Shown one piece after another: positions 7,761 to 17,417 of a DNA stretch of 64,000 nucleotides. The notes beneath the pieces are model-generated. The model was given only the letters and a program-made list of their open reading frames with translations. It was not told where the DNA came from and ran no database searches. Positions within the stretch are counted from its first letter, which is position 1. Each line of letters opens with the position of its first letter. Both the position numbers and the translations under genes were made by a program. Source of the stretch: Sphingobium sp. (lineage in GTDB: Bacteria; Pseudomonadota; Alphaproteobacteria; Sphingomonadales; Sphingomonadaceae); the NCBI GenBank assembly GCA_035196065.1, contig CP136575.1, positions 897,001 to 961,000 on the forward strand, in the 5' to 3' direction.

Positions 7761-10515
7761 TTAATACCTCGTCGCAACGCCCGCACAATGTGCCATCTTC
7801 GCTCACGTCAGGCAAATGCCGCCAGCATCGGCCGCATTTGTGGTTGGTTGTCTTCGCAGCTTTGTCCTCCGAACCGCCATGTACTGCCGAGACAATGAAC
7901 ACTTCTGCTAGATCAATGTCGCCGAAGTTGCCTGCATAGGTGTATTCAACTTCAAGGCTGGAGCCGACGATCTTTTCGCGTCGCATCGGCTCAATGATTT
8001 CGGTCGCCAAGGTACGCGAAGCGCGAATTTGTAACCAGCGATCGGCCAACTCAGCGTCGGTGGCGGTATCAACCTCCGGCCATTCCAGCAAATGCACACT
8101 GCCGGCCTCAGGGTAACGTGTCCCCCACACTTCCTCCGCCGTGAACACCAGCACTGGTGCGGCATAGCGCACCATCGCATGGAACAGCGTGTCGAGCACG
8201 GTGCGATAGCTGCGGCGCTTCAAGCTCTCCGGTGCGTCGCAATAGAGGCAATCCTTGCGGATATCGAAGAAGAAGGCCGACAGGTCGTTATTCGCGAAGT
8301 CGCTCAGCAGGCGGACATAGCTGTTGAAATCGAAATCATCGACCGCTGTTTTCAGCTTCGCATCCATGTCGGCGAGCAGGTGAAGCACATAACGCTCCAA
8401 TTCCGGCATGTCCGCCACATTGCTGACTCGTTCCTCCTCGCGGAACCCGTCGAGCGCGCCGAGGAGGTAGCGGAAGGTGTTGCGTAGCTTGCGATACTGG
8501 TCGGCCACGCCTTTTAGGATTTCATCGCCGATGCGGTGATCCTCGGTGAAGTCGACCGACAGCGCCCACAGCCGAATGATGTCCGCGCCGTTGGTTTCCA
8601 TCACCTTCAGCGGGTCGACGGTGTTGCCGACCGACTTGGACATTTTCAGGCCCTTCTGGTCCATGGTGAAGCCATGGGTGAGGACGGCATTGTAAGGCGC
8701 GCGGCCGCGTGTGCCGCAGCTTTGCAGCAGTGAGGACTGGAACCAGCCGCGATGCTGGTCACTGCCTTCAAGATAGAGGTCGGCGGGCCAGCTCAGTTCA
8801 GGCCAGCGTCCGCTTTCCAGCGTGAAGACATGGGTACAGCCCGAATCGAACCAGACGTCGAGTATGTCGAACACCTGCTCATAATCTTCGGCCTTGTAAG
8901 CGTCGCCCAGATATTCCTGCGCGCGGGCGGCTTCCCAGGCATCGACGCCCTCTTCGCGCACCGCAGCAACGATACGGGCATTGACCTCTGCGTCGTTGAG
9001 ATACTGTCCGGTCTTGCGATCGACAAATAAAGTGATCGGCACGCCCCATGCGCGCTGGCGCGAAAGCACCCAGTCTGGACGGCCTTCGACCATTGAGCCA
9101 ATGCGGTTGCGGCCCTTTTCGGGCACCCAGCGCGTGTCTGCGATCGCGGTCATGGCCTTTTGACGCAGGCTGTCGTCGCCCTTGTCCATCGGCACAAACC
9201 ATTGCGGGGTGCAGCGATAGATGACCTTGGCTTTGGAGCGCCAGCTATGCGGATAGCTGTGCTTGTAATCCGCGCTGGCGGCGAGCAGCCCGCCCGCCTC
9301 GCGCAGCGCCTCACAGATGGGGCCGTCGGGCGCGTTGAATTTGGGGTTTATGACGCTGCCCTGCCCGCCGAGCCAAGCCCAGTCGGCGCGATATTTGCCA
9401 TCGCCCTCGACTGCGAATTGCGGCTCCAGCCCGTTGGCTTTGCACAGGTCAAAATCATCCTCGCCATGGTCGGGCGCCATATGGACAAGGCCCGTGCCGC
9501 TGTCGGTGGTAACGAAGTCGCCGGGCAGGAAGGGGCGGGGCTTGGCAAAAAAGCCGCCCAGATGGTGCATCGGGTGGCGGGCGACTGCGCCCCTCAATGC
9601 AACATCAGATAGTGCAGATTCTAAAGTAAGTTCCAAGCCAGCTCGAGCAGCGAACGCAGAAGCTAGCGCTTGAGACAATATGTATCGGCGACCATCCGAA
9701 GCTGCGTAAACTCCGTAACAGGCTTCGTAGCTTAGCTGTTCAAAAGCCGGGTTGTAAGCGATCGCCTGATTAACCGGGATCGTCCAAGGCGTTGTTGTCC
9801 AGATTACTGCAAATGCCCCGACTAGCTTTGGAACTTCGGGCGATTCAACAATCTCAAACGCCACATCGATTTGCGTCGAGGTGATATCTTCATATTCGAC
9901 CTCGGCCTCGGCCAGCGCGGTCTTTTCGACCGGTGACCACATCACCGGCTTCGCTCCACGATAGAGCTGGCCGCTTTCGGCGAATTTCAGCAGTTCGGAA
10001 ACGATCGTCGCCTCGCTGTCGAAATCCATCGTCAGATAGGGCTTGTCCCAATTGCCCAGAATGCCCAGCCGCTTCACCTGTTCGCGCTGTACATTCACCC
10101 AATGCTGGGCATAGGCGCGGCATTCGGCGCGGAATTCCTTGACCGGAACCTCATCCTTGTTCAGCTTTTTCTTGCGATATTGCTCCTCGACTTTCCATTC
10201 GATCGGCAGGCCATGGCAATCCCAGCCGGGCACATAAGGCGCGTCTTTGCCGAGCAGGCTTTGCGTGCGGCAGACCATGTCTTTGAGGATATGGTTGAGC
10301 GCATGGCCGATATGCATGTCGCCATTGGCATATGGCGGCCCATCATGGAGAATGAACTTCTCCCGCCCGGCGCGTGCTTCGCGCAGCTTATGGTAGAGGT
10401 CGTCGGCTTCCCATTTGGCAAGAATGCCCGGCTCCTTCTGCGGCAGGCCAGCCTTCATCGGGAAATCGGTCTTGGGTAAGAAGACGGTGTCTTTATAGTC
10501 TTGCTTTTCGGTCAT
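7753..10515 (-). CDS. ileS: Isoleucyl-tRNA synthetase
   Basis: Class I aminoacyl-tRNA synthetase charging tRNA-Ile, 920 residues. The HIGH motif is at residues 68-71 (MHIGHALNH), the KMSKS loop at about 625, and the editing (CP1) domain between them. The C-terminus has the zinc ribbon of bacterial IleS (CGRCWRH and CGRCDEV at about 893-916). It leads the ileS-lspA-lipoprotein set. A 74 bp gap holding a strong palindrome separates it from the gene upstream. Confidence 0.97.
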   Translation of the reverse strand: MTEKQDYKDTVFLPKTDFPMKAGLPQKEPGILAKWEADDLYHKLREARAGREKFILHDGPPYANGDMHIGHALNHILKDMVCRTQSLLGKDAPYVPGWDCHGLPIEWKVEEQYRKKKLNKDEVPVKEFRAECRAYAQHWVNVQREQVKRLGILGNWDKPYLTMDFDSEATIVSELLKFAESGQLYRGAKPVMWSPVEKTALAEAEVEYEDITSTQIDVAFEIVESPEVPKLVGAFAVIWTTTPWTIPVNQAIAYNPAFEQLSYEACYGVYAASDGRRYILSQALASAFAARAGLELTLESALSDVALRGAVARHPMHHLGGFFAKPRPFLPGDFVTTDSGTGLVHMAPDHGEDDFDLCKANGLEPQFAVEGDGKYRADWAWLGGQGSVINPKFNAPDGPICEALREAGGLLAASADYKHSYPHSWRSKAKVIYRCTPQWFVPMDKGDDSLRQKAMTAIADTRWVPEKGRNRIGSMVEGRPDWVLSRQRAWGVPITLFVDRKTGQYLNDAEVNARIVAAVREEGVDAWEAARAQEYLGDAYKAEDYEQVFDILDVWFDSGCTHVFTLESGRWPELSWPADLYLEGSDQHRGWFQSSLLQSCGTRGRAPYNAVLTHGFTMDQKGLKMSKSVGNTVDPLKVMETNGADIIRLWALSVDFTEDHRIGDEILKGVADQYRKLRNTFRYLLGALDGFREEERVSNVADMPELERYVLHLLADMDAKLKTAVDDFDFNSYVRLLSDFANNDLSAFFFDIRKDCLYCDAPESLKRRSYRTVLDTLFHAMVRYAAPVLVFTAEEVWGTRYPEAGSVHLLEWPEVDTATDAELADRWLQIRASRTLATEIIEPMRREKIVGSSLEVEYTYAGNFGDIDLAEVFIVSAVHGGSEDKAAKTTNHKCGRCWRHLPDVSEDGTLCGRCDEVLNG

Positions 10516-10566
10516 ATCGCGCGGGTGCTTAGGGGATTACGCGGCAGGGATAAAGCCCTAGAAGTG

Positions 10567-10585
10567 CCTCTCCCAAGGGCAGAGG
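10567..10585. repeat. Intergenic palindrome after a stop codon
   Basis: CCTCTCCCAAGGGCAGAGG forms a hairpin with a CCTCT/AGAGG outer stem and CCC/GGG inner stem, 4 bp beyond the stop of the gene at 10590-11426. It has no T tract. Similar palindromes directly follow sucC (21915-21935) and the M17 aminopeptidase gene (38703-38724), so it looks like a dispersed REP-like element that may limit 3' degradation or read-through. Confidence 0.5.
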
Positions 10586-10589
10586 GAAT

Positions 10590-11426
10590 TCACCGCCGCA
10601 AGGCGGGGCCCAGTTCCTCGATCTTGTCCACCCAGATATAGCCATTAAAATCTTTGGCGATCTCACCATATTGGCTGGGTTCGGTGAGGCCCTTGATCGT
10701 CGCGCCCTCCACGCTCTGCGCGATGATCACCATGGTCTTCGCTTTTGCCATGCGGTCGAGGAAGCGGTTGGGCCAACCCCAGAGCGTGAAGCCAAGATCA
10801 TCAAGCGTCAGCAGCATCACGCCATTGTTGCAGCTTTCGGGGACCGAACCGAGCAGCGAACCGCGATAGTCCGCCGCGCATTTACGTGCAGCGGCGATGG
10901 TGAAGGCGCGCATGGCAGGGCGTTCAGCTTTGGCTGCCTGCACAGCGGCATCATCGCCGATCAGCATATGTCGTAGGTCCCCTGCTGGCAGGGCCGCGAC
11001 TAGCGCGCGGGCCGCGTCGACACCCTCGGCCTGCCAGAACAGGTCGGGGCGTGAAAGGCTATAGGCGGTGGTGGCAATATCGGGCCGGGGCTGGGCAAGA
11101 TCGGCGGCGCACTTGCTTTCGAACTGCCGCGCGGGGACCAGCCTGCGGCCTTCGCTTTCGAGGGGAATGTGGATGGCTTGTGCACCCGCGCCTGCCGCAA
11201 GTTGCAGCGCGGCAAGATCCGGCCCCACCGCGACCGCGCCATAGCCCGCATTCGCCGCAGAGACGCAGCCATCATTGCCAAGAACCGGCGCAACACCGCG
11301 ATCAGCGACCAGCCTTGGCCCGCCCGTCGGCGCGTCTGCCCGCCAACTTGCATGGTGCAGCGTGAAGGCAAAGAACAAAGCGACAAGCGCGAGGATGATG
11401 ATGGTGGTGCGTTTAGAGACTGTCAT
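10590..11426 (-). CDS. Exported protein of unknown function, possibly a degenerate GDPD-fold protein
   Basis: A 278-residue protein with one N-terminal membrane segment (residues 7-23) and a periplasmic body. The segments LVADRGVAPVLGNDGCVSAAN and the C-terminal NGYIWVDKIEELGPAL recall glycerophosphodiester phosphodiesterases, but the usual HRG...PENT and ExD metal motifs are not intact, so catalysis is doubtful. The start at 11426 is chosen because it gives a 4 bp ATGA overlap with ribF. It ends the ribF set, next to a strong hairpin. Confidence 0.65.
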   Translation of the reverse strand: MTVSKRTTIIILALVALFFAFTLHHASWRADAPTGGPRLVADRGVAPVLGNDGCVSAANAGYGAVAVGPDLAALQLAAGAGAQAIHIPLESEGRRLVPARQFESKCAADLAQPRPDIATTAYSLSRPDLFWQAEGVDAARALVAALPAGDLRHMLIGDDAAVQAAKAERPAMRAFTIAAARKCAADYRGSLLGSVPESCNNGVMLLTLDDLGFTLWGWPNRFLDRMAKAKTMVIIAQSVEGATIKGLTEPSQYGEIAKDFNGYIWVDKIEELGPALRR

Positions 11427-12355
11427 CTCTGCAAAGCCACCTTCGCATCCGCGCAATCCTGGGCGATTTGCGCAGTCAGCGCCTTTAGGCTTTCATATTT
11501 GCCCTCGGGTCGCAGGAAAGCGTGGAATTCGACCTCGATCGTCTGGCCATAAAGGTCCTCGGCGAAATCGAAGAAATGGGGCTCTAGCAATTCCTTGGGC
11601 GGCTCGAATTGCGGACGGATGCCGACATTGGCCGCGCCATCGAGCAACCGGCCATCTGGCAGGCGGCCGCGCACCGCATAGACGCCGTAGCGCGGACGCA
11701 GATATTTGCCGAGATCCATGTTTGCCGTCGGAAAGCCGAGCAGGCGGCCATTTTTGTCGCCATGCTGGACGGGGGCTTCGACCGCAAAGGGACGGGTGAG
11801 CAGGCGGTTTGCACTTGCAAGGTCGCCGCTGCGCAGCGCGTCGCGGATGCGGCTGGAGGAAATCACGCCGCCTGCGTCAGTCACCGGGCCGACCGCAAGG
11901 CTTGAAAGGCCCTGTGCCGCGCCGCGTTCGCGCAGCACGCCAATATTGCCGCCGCGCTTTTTTCCAAAGGTGAAGTCTTCGCCAGTAACAACGCCGGCAA
12001 GGCCGAGCCGTTCGATCAGCAGCCTGTCGATGAAATCCTCTGCGGATGTGCCCGCAAGCGCCGCATCAAATTCGAACACCAGCATCGCATCGGCCCCAGC
12101 CGCTTCAAACAGCCGCTGGCGCTGGTCAAGCGTGGTCAGCCGGAAGGGCGGCGCATCCGGTGTGAAATAGCGCACCGGGTGGGGATCGAAGGTTGCGATG
12201 ATCGCAGGTCGGCCTTGCGCCTTTGCTTGCGCAATTGCTTCTCCAGCGACCGCCTGATGACCCAAATGGAAACCGTCAAAATTGCCAAGCGCAGCGATGC
12301 CGCCACGCAAGGCATCGGGGATAGAGTCACGCGACGAAAGACGGGGAATAGTCAT
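11423..12355 (-). CDS. ribF: Bifunctional riboflavin kinase/FAD synthetase
   Basis: Makes FMN from riboflavin and FAD from FMN. The 310 residues have the N-terminal adenylyltransferase domain with GNFDGFHLGHQ (HxGH-type nucleotide site) and the C-terminal flavokinase domain (from about 180) with GRLLGFPTANM and the RYGVYAVRG strand. It overlaps the dipeptidase gene upstream and the unknown gene downstream by 4 bp each. No FMN riboswitch is visible. Confidence 0.95.
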   Translation of the reverse strand: MTIPRLSSRDSIPDALRGGIAALGNFDGFHLGHQAVAGEAIAQAKAQGRPAIIATFDPHPVRYFTPDAPPFRLTTLDQRQRLFEAAGADAMLVFEFDAALAGTSAEDFIDRLLIERLGLAGVVTGEDFTFGKKRGGNIGVLRERGAAQGLSSLAVGPVTDAGGVISSSRIRDALRSGDLASANRLLTRPFAVEAPVQHGDKNGRLLGFPTANMDLGKYLRPRYGVYAVRGRLPDGRLLDGAANVGIRPQFEPPKELLEPHFFDFAEDLYGQTIEVEFHAFLRPEGKYESLKALTAQIAQDCADAKVALQR

Positions 12356-13539
12356 GCGGCAGGTTTGGCCTTCGCCATGGGTTTCAATCCTTCCCGGATC
12401 ACGCGCAAGGCATTGCTGCCCATGACGGCCCGGATTTCATCATCGGTGAAGCCTGTATCGATCAATGCCTGTGTGACCTGCACCAGTTTCGAGGTGTCGA
12501 AACGCACCGTAGTTGCGCCATCATAGTCGGAGCCGAGCGCGACATGGTCGATACCGACAAGGTCGCGCACATGTTTCATTGCCTTCGCAATAGAGGCGGG
12601 TGACGTATCGCAGATGGCCGCATCCCAATAACCGATCCCGATAATGCCTCCGGTTTTCGCGACCCCACGAATATGTTCATCCGAAAGATTGCGGTTGACC
12701 TTGCAAGTCGCCTGCACCCCGCCATGGCTGGACACGACCGGACGCCGCGCCATCGCCAATATCTCGGTGACGCATTGCTGGCTGCAATGGGCGATGTCGA
12801 CGATCATGCCGATATCTTCCATTCGCTGAACGACTTCGCGGCCCATAGGCGTCAGCCCGCCTTTTTTGAGGCCGTGCATCGATCCGGCCAGTTCATTGTC
12901 GAAGAAATGGGTCAGCCCCGCCATGCGGAAACCGGCGGCGTAGAGCTTGTCGAGGTTCGATGCCTTGCCTTCGAGGTTTTGAAGGCCTTCGATGGAGAGG
13001 AGGGCACCCATGGCAGGGCCACCTGCTGCACGCCGCGCCAACATCGCGTCAAGTTCCGCCGGGCCGACTGTTTTGACTAGAGTTGCGTTCGATGCGGCGA
13101 CTGCATGGTCGAGTTTGGTCGCATGCCAGAGTGAGCGTTCGAGCAGCGACCCCCAAGTCCGCATCGGTTGCAGCTGGGCGATGGTGAGCAGTGTGATATT
13201 GTCGCTGTCATCGCTGTTTGCGTCATAATTTTGACCCTTGGGGGTCTTGGTGACGCTGGAAAACACCTGCAGTGTGACATTGCCTTCGGACAGGCGGGGC
13301 AGGTCCATATGGCCGCGGTCGGCCCGGTCCATCATATCGCGTTTCCACATCAGCGTATCCGAATGCAGATCGACGATGGTCAGCGTCTCGTGCAGCGCGA
13401 TCGCCCGATCGCTCACCTTGGGCAGCGGTTTGCCGTCAATCCGGTTCATTGACGATTCGACATAGCCCGGCGCAAAGCCGAAAAAGCCTATCCCTGCCAC
13501 CAGCAACAGGATGGCCAGCCCCCATAGCCATTTACGCAT
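12352..13539 (-). CDS. Membrane-anchored M19 (renal-type) dipeptidase
   Basis: A 395-residue zinc dipeptidase with an N-terminal signal anchor (residues 3-25). M19 metal and active-site segments are present: VDLHSDTL (HxD), SIEGLQNLEG, VDIAHCSQQ, SSHGGVQATCKVNRNLSDE and LGSDYDGA. Enzymes of this family hydrolyse dipeptides, some with D-residues, at the periplasmic face. It lies 3 bp after folA and overlaps ribF by 4 bp, so it is probably co-transcribed with both; the functional link is unclear. Confidence 0.9.
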   Translation of the reverse strand: MRKWLWGLAILLLVAGIGFFGFAPGYVESSMNRIDGKPLPKVSDRAIALHETLTIVDLHSDTLMWKRDMMDRADRGHMDLPRLSEGNVTLQVFSSVTKTPKGQNYDANSDDSDNITLLTIAQLQPMRTWGSLLERSLWHATKLDHAVAASNATLVKTVGPAELDAMLARRAAGGPAMGALLSIEGLQNLEGKASNLDKLYAAGFRMAGLTHFFDNELAGSMHGLKKGGLTPMGREVVQRMEDIGMIVDIAHCSQQCVTEILAMARRPVVSSHGGVQATCKVNRNLSDEHIRGVAKTGGIIGIGYWDAAICDTSPASIAKAMKHVRDLVGIDHVALGSDYDGATTVRFDTSKLVQVTQALIDTGFTDDEIRAVMGSNALRVIREGLKPMAKAKPAA

Positions 13540-13542
13540 GCG

Positions 13543-14037
13543 CTACCCCTCCTTGCGCACCAAGGTTACAAAATCGAACGCGGGCTGGCCGTTTTCGGCC
13601 GGGTTCGCAACCCGCATCAATTCCCGCCAGACACTCATGTCGAACGGTTCGAGCACGGTATCGCCCGCAGGATTTGCTTTCACCTCAGTCAGTTCGATCC
13701 GGTCTGCATGGGGCAGGAACAGTCGGTAGATTTCGGCTCCGCCGATCACGCATACGTGCGGCCCATTGGCCAGTTTCAGCGCTTCATCGACCGAATGGGC
13801 GACTTCCGCTCCCTCTTCTTCCCAGTCAGCATTGCGGGTGAGCACGATATGGCGGCGGCCTTCGAGCAGGCCGGGCAGGCTGTCAAAAGTCTTGCGGCCC
13901 ATAATCATCGGGCGGCCTTTAGTGATCTGCTTGAAATGGCGAAGGTCGGCAGGGATGCGCCAGGGCAGGTCGCCATCAACGCCGATCACGCCATTGTCGG
14001 CCCGTGCAGCTACCATGATAATGACCGGATGATCCAT
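13543..14037 (-). CDS. folA: Dihydrofolate reductase
   Basis: NADPH-dependent reductase regenerating tetrahydrofolate for thymidylate and purine synthesis. The 164 residues show the family pattern: MVAARADNGVIGVDGDLPWRIPADLRHFKQ at the N-terminus (WR plus acidic substrate site), GRKTFDSLPG for the cofactor and VIGGAEIYRLFLPHADRIELTE. The ATG at 14037 is preferred to the GTG directly upstream at 14040. Its place after purE-purK links purine and folate metabolism. Confidence 0.93.
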   Translation of the reverse strand: MDHPVIIMVAARADNGVIGVDGDLPWRIPADLRHFKQITKGRPMIMGRKTFDSLPGLLEGRRHIVLTRNADWEEEGAEVAHSVDEALKLANGPHVCVIGGAEIYRLFLPHADRIELTEVKANPAGDTVLEPFDMSVWRELMRVANPAENGQPAFDFVTLVRKEG

Positions 14038-14090
14038 CACGTCCTGCTCTGCCCTAAGCGGGGCCGCCTGACAAGACGCCGATCGCTGCC

Positions 14091-15161
14091 TTAGCGATAG
14101 AGGCGGGTGACATGCCCCATCTTGCGACCCGGTGAGGCTTGGCCCTTGCCGTAAAGATGCACATGGGCGTCATTATCTGCAAAAAGCATGGGCCAGCGAT
14201 CAGCATCGGCGCCGATTAGATTTGCCATTTCGACGCGCTCAGCCACCAGTTCGGTTGCTCCCAGCGGAAGGTTGCAGACTGCGCGGATATGGTTCTCAAA
14301 CTGGCTCGTTGCCGCACCCTCGATCGTCCAATGGCCGCTATTATGGACGCGCGGGGCCATTTCGTTGAACAGTGGGCCATCCGCGGTGGCGAAAAATTCC
14401 ATCGTCATGACGCCGACAAAATCCAGCTTTTCTGCAGCTGCTGCGGCCAATGCCCGCGCAACGCCGACTTGGCTTTCGATCAGCGGGCCTGCCGGTAAGG
14501 TCGATTGCGAAAGGATGCCGCCTTCATGGCGGTTGCGCGGGCTATCCCAATAACGGATGTCGCCTGCCGTATTGCGCACCAGGATTACTGAAAACTCGGC
14601 GTCGAAATTGACCACCGCCTCGACGATGGACGGCTGGCGGCCAAGCTGGTGCCAGGCTTCGGAAATCTGGCCGGGCTCGGCGACGCGGATCTGGCCCTTG
14701 CCGTCATAACCCATGCGGATCGTTTTCAATATTGCGGGAAAGCCGACTTTTTCGAGCGCAGGGCTCGCTTCCTGTCTGTCACCGACAATTTCGAATGATG
14801 CCGTGCGGCCGCCCAGTCCAATTGCGAACAGCTTTTCCTCTACCCTGTCCTGCGCAATTTCCAGCGCGCGAATGCCCGGGCGGATCGGCACCAGTGCTTC
14901 AATGGCATGCAGCGGGGCAACCGGCACATTTTCAAATTCATAGGTCACGACGTCGCAGCTTTTGGCAAAGGCTGTCAGCGCCTCGACATCGTCATAGTCG
15001 GCGCAGGTGAAATGCGCCGACACCTCTGCCGCCACCGATACCGGTTCGGGCGCATAAATGTGGCAGCGATAGCCCATTTGGGCAGCTGCCAGCGCCATCA
15101 TCTTGCCTAACTGGCCACCGCCCAAAATGCCGATGGTCGAACCGGGAGGCAGCGCGCTCAT
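14091..15161 (-). CDS. purK: N5-carboxyaminoimidazole ribonucleotide synthase
   Basis: ATP-grasp enzyme that carboxylates AIR with bicarbonate in de novo purine synthesis. The 356 residues start with the [16 protein letters not shown] nucleotide fold, followed by the ATP-grasp core ([17 protein letters not shown]) and the metal-binding segment [24 protein letters not shown]. It overlaps purE by 4 bp, giving a purEK operon. Confidence 0.95.
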   Translation of the reverse strand: MSALPPGSTIGILGGGQLGKMMALAAAQMGYRCHIYAPEPVSVAAEVSAHFTCADYDDVEALTAFAKSCDVVTYEFENVPVAPLHAIEALVPIRPGIRALEIAQDRVEEKLFAIGLGGRTASFEIVGDRQEASPALEKVGFPAILKTIRMGYDGKGQIRVAEPGQISEAWHQLGRQPSIVEAVVNFDAEFSVILVRNTAGDIRYWDSPRNRHEGGILSQSTLPAGPLIESQVGVARALAAAAAEKLDFVGVMTMEFFATADGPLFNEMAPRVHNSGHWTIEGAATSQFENHIRAVCNLPLGATELVAERVEMANLIGADADRWPMLFADNDAHVHLYGKGQASPGRKMGHVTRLYR

Positions 15162-15649
15162 TCGGGTGTCTCGCTAACCGAATCGCTCTGTTTTTGCCGC
15201 CAGGCGTCGAGCCGCTCCGCGAGTGCGGGGTCGCTGGTTGCCAGCATCGCCGCAGCCATCAGGCCCGCATTGGTCGCGCCGGCCTTGCCGATCGCCAATG
15301 TACCGACTGGAATGCCGGCAGGCATCTGGACGATAGACAGCAGACTGTCCATGCCATCCAGCGCCTTCGACTGTACGGGGACGCCGAGTACTGGCAATCG
15401 CGTCATTGAAGCGACCATACCGGGCAGATGCGCCGCGCCGCCTGCGCCGGCAATGATCGTTTTTAACCCGCGGCCAACCGCGCCTTTGGCATAGGCATAT
15501 AGCCGTTCGGGGGTGCGGTGCGCGGACACCACCTTGCATTCGTGCGGAACACCGAGCGCCGCGAGTACAGACGATGCCTCGCGCATCGTTTCCCAGTCCG
15601 AGCGGCTACCCATGATGATGCCGACCAAAGGTGCCGAATTGTCCACCAT
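15158..15649 (-). CDS. purE: N5-carboxyaminoimidazole ribonucleotide mutase
   Basis: Class I PurE moves the carboxylate of N5-CAIR to C4, the step after PurK. The 163-residue protein has the GSRSDWETM phosphate loop, the SAHRTPERL motif with the catalytic His, and the [11 protein letters not shown] loop. It is the first gene of the leftward string that runs through purK, folA, the dipeptidase and ribF. The promoter should lie in the 180 bp shared with the divergent diguanylate cyclase gene. Confidence 0.95.
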   Translation of the reverse strand: MVDNSAPLVGIIMGSRSDWETMREASSVLAALGVPHECKVVSAHRTPERLYAYAKGAVGRGLKTIIAGAGGAAHLPGMVASMTRLPVLGVPVQSKALDGMDSLLSIVQMPAGIPVGTLAIGKAGATNAGLMAAAMLATSDPALAERLDAWRQKQSDSVSETPE

Positions 15650-15746
15650 TCATCCCCTGTAATGCGCCGCGCGCCTTTCCTGCTCTCTAGCGGCGGTGTG
15701 CCGCGCGCGCAATCGCTCGCAGATTTTACCTTTGTTCTCGCGTAAA

Positions 15747-15785
15747 TTGTTGCAATTTTTGGGTAAATCGGATTGAATGCAACAA
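15747..15785. promoter_or_regulatory. Long inverted repeat between purE and the GGDEF gene
   Basis: TTGTTGCA at 15747-15754 and its exact complement TGCAACAA at 15778-15785 flank a 23 bp AT-rich spacer, in the divergent promoter region. A second, weaker pair (TTTACC near 15725 and GGTAAA near 15762) overlaps it. It could be a two-site operator or a stem-loop in the leader of the diguanylate cyclase gene. No known regulator is recognised. Confidence 0.35.
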
Positions 15786-15829
15786 GAGCCCAAGGCTAAC
15801 CGGGTCGCGATTGATAAACCGGAGCCGCC

Positions 15830-16423
15830 ATGCTGAAGCTAGAAGATGGGTTTGGAAACGCTGTGTCCGGCGTATCGACACATGATCTTGAATCCGAAAA
15901 CCGGCGGTTGCGGGGACGGGTAGCCGAGCTTGAACGGCTGGCAACCACGGACACGTTGACCCCGCTTTTCAATCGCCGCTATTTCATGAATGAACTGGAT
16001 CGCTGGTGCTGGCGCGCCCAACGTTACGGCGGAAGTTACGGGCTCTTGTTCCTCGACATTGATCAACTGAAGCTGATCAATGATACCCATGGCCATGCCG
16101 CAGGCGACGCCGTGATTTGCGGCGTCGCACAGGCCATGGCGTCCACCACGCGCAAGTCAGATATCGTTGCACGGGTCGGCGGCGACGAATTTGCAATCCT
16201 GCTCGACAACATCTCTGCCGACAAGCTTGGGGACAAAACGGCCGCGATGCAGCAGTTGCTTGCCGACTTGCCGGTGAAGACTGCCGGACCGGTGCTGAAG
16301 GTCAATGTATCGATCGGCCATTATCTGATTCAAAGCAGTAGCCGCGCGCCTGATGCGCTCGCCGAAGCCGACCAGTCAATGTATGCAAACAAGCGCGCCA
16401 AATATGCCCAAGGCGCGGGCTAG
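15830..16423 (+). CDS. GGDEF diguanylate cyclase
   Basis: A 197-residue soluble protein making cyclic di-GMP from two GTP. A short N-terminal coiled coil (about residues 20-40, typical of dimerising GGDEF proteins) leads into one GGDEF domain with DTLTPLFNRRYF, the intact active site GGDEF, and the inhibitory I-site RKSD placed five residues upstream of it, so product feedback is expected. There is no membrane or sensory domain, so the input signal is unknown. A CCGGAG ribosome site lies before the ATG. Confidence 0.92.
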   Translation: MLKLEDGFGNAVSGVSTHDLESENRRLRGRVAELERLATTDTLTPLFNRRYFMNELDRWCWRAQRYGGSYGLLFLDIDQLKLINDTHGHAAGDAVICGVAQAMASTTRKSDIVARVGGDEFAILLDNISADKLGDKTAAMQQLLADLPVKTAGPVLKVNVSIGHYLIQSSSRAPDALAEADQSMYANKRAKYAQGAG

Positions 16424-16453
16424 GCCCTGGTTCTGCCGCGCTTGGGTAAGCGA

Positions 16454-17140
16454 TTACCGCTCTGACAGATAATAGCGGTCGGTCGCGTTCAGCGCGTCAT
16501 CCAATTCATAGACAATCGGCTGGCCGGTCGGGATTTCAAGCCCGGTGATATCCGCATCGGAAATGCCCGACAGATGCTTGACCAGCGCGCGCAAGCTGTT
16601 GCCATGTGCTGAAATCAGCACAGTCTTTCCAGCTTTGAGTTCGGGCGCGATCACGCCTTCCCAATAAGGCAGCACGCGGGCGATGGTGTCCTTCAGGCTT
16701 TCGGTATTGGGGATGGCGATCCCGGCATAGCGCGGGTCGCCTGAAAGGTCATAGGCTGATCCCGCCTCTAGCGGCGGTGGCGGAATGTCGAAACTGCGGC
16801 GCCAGATATGCACCTGCTCATCGCCATGCTTCGCCGCTGTCTCCGCCTTGTCGAGCCCGGTGAGGCCACCATAATGGCGCTCGTTCAGATGCCAGTCCTT
16901 GGTCACTGGCAGCCACAGGCGGCCCATCGCCTCCAGCGCGAGATTGAGTGTCTTGATCGCGCGCGTCTGTACGCTGGTGAAGCAGGTGTCAGGCGCGATC
17001 CCCTTGGCCTTCATCAATTCGCCCGCTGCCCATGCTTCGGCCGCGCCCTTTTCAGTCACGTCAACATCCCACCAACCGGTGAAGCGGTTTTCGAGATTCC
17101 ATTGCGACTGGCCGTGGCGGATCAGGATGAGTTGGGGCAT
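16454..17140 (-). CDS. gpmA: 2,3-bisphosphoglycerate-dependent phosphoglycerate mutase
   Basis: Glycolytic and gluconeogenic interconversion of 3- and 2-phosphoglycerate. The 228 residues begin with [10 protein letters not shown], carrying the phosphorylated His9, and contain [11 protein letters not shown] and the second catalytic His in [11 protein letters not shown]. The start at 17140 gives the normal family N-terminus; 31 further codons are open upstream but are not conserved-looking. Confidence 0.95.
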   Translation of the reverse strand: MPQLILIRHGQSQWNLENRFTGWWDVDVTEKGAAEAWAAGELMKAKGIAPDTCFTSVQTRAIKTLNLALEAMGRLWLPVTKDWHLNERHYGGLTGLDKAETAAKHGDEQVHIWRRSFDIPPPPLEAGSAYDLSGDPRYAGIAIPNTESLKDTIARVLPYWEGVIAPELKAGKTVLISAHGNSLRALVKHLSGISDADITGLEIPTGQPIVYELDDALNATDRYYLSER

Positions 17141-17212
17141 TTTCGGTCCTTGCAGTTTTGCTTTGCCTGCGCCTGTAGCGGGGAGAGTGGGGCTGTACAA
17201 TTGGGGTTGTGC

Positions 17213-17360
17213 TAGAATGCAAACGACGTGCAATTGGTTTCATACAAAGGCAAAAAGCAAAACAAGACAAAAGAGGCCGAGTCTCTATTTTTCGGCTCAT
17301 GATTGGCGATGCAATGCCATGCTCTGGTGAAGGGCATGTGCCCTTATTTTCTTGTTTTTC
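17213..17360 (+). ncRNA. Candidate small RNA ending in an intrinsic terminator
   Basis: The 277 bp between gpmA and the acetyltransferase gene, both leftward, contains a rightward intrinsic terminator: AAGGGC-ATGT-GCCCTT at 17330-17345 followed by ATTTTCTTGTTTTTCTTC. No rightward gene precedes it. A second small hairpin (GCCGA/TCGGC, 17276-17296) and a TAGAAT -10-like box (17213-17218) lie upstream; a good -35 was not seen. On the other strand the GCCGA hairpin is followed by a T-rich stretch and may terminate the acetyltransferase transcript. The RNA is inferred from the terminator orientation only. Confidence 0.35.
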
Positions 17361-17417
17361 TTCGGGTCTTTGTTTGAAATAAATGGCGCGGCCGCTCCGC
17401 TAGGCGCCACTCCTCTG

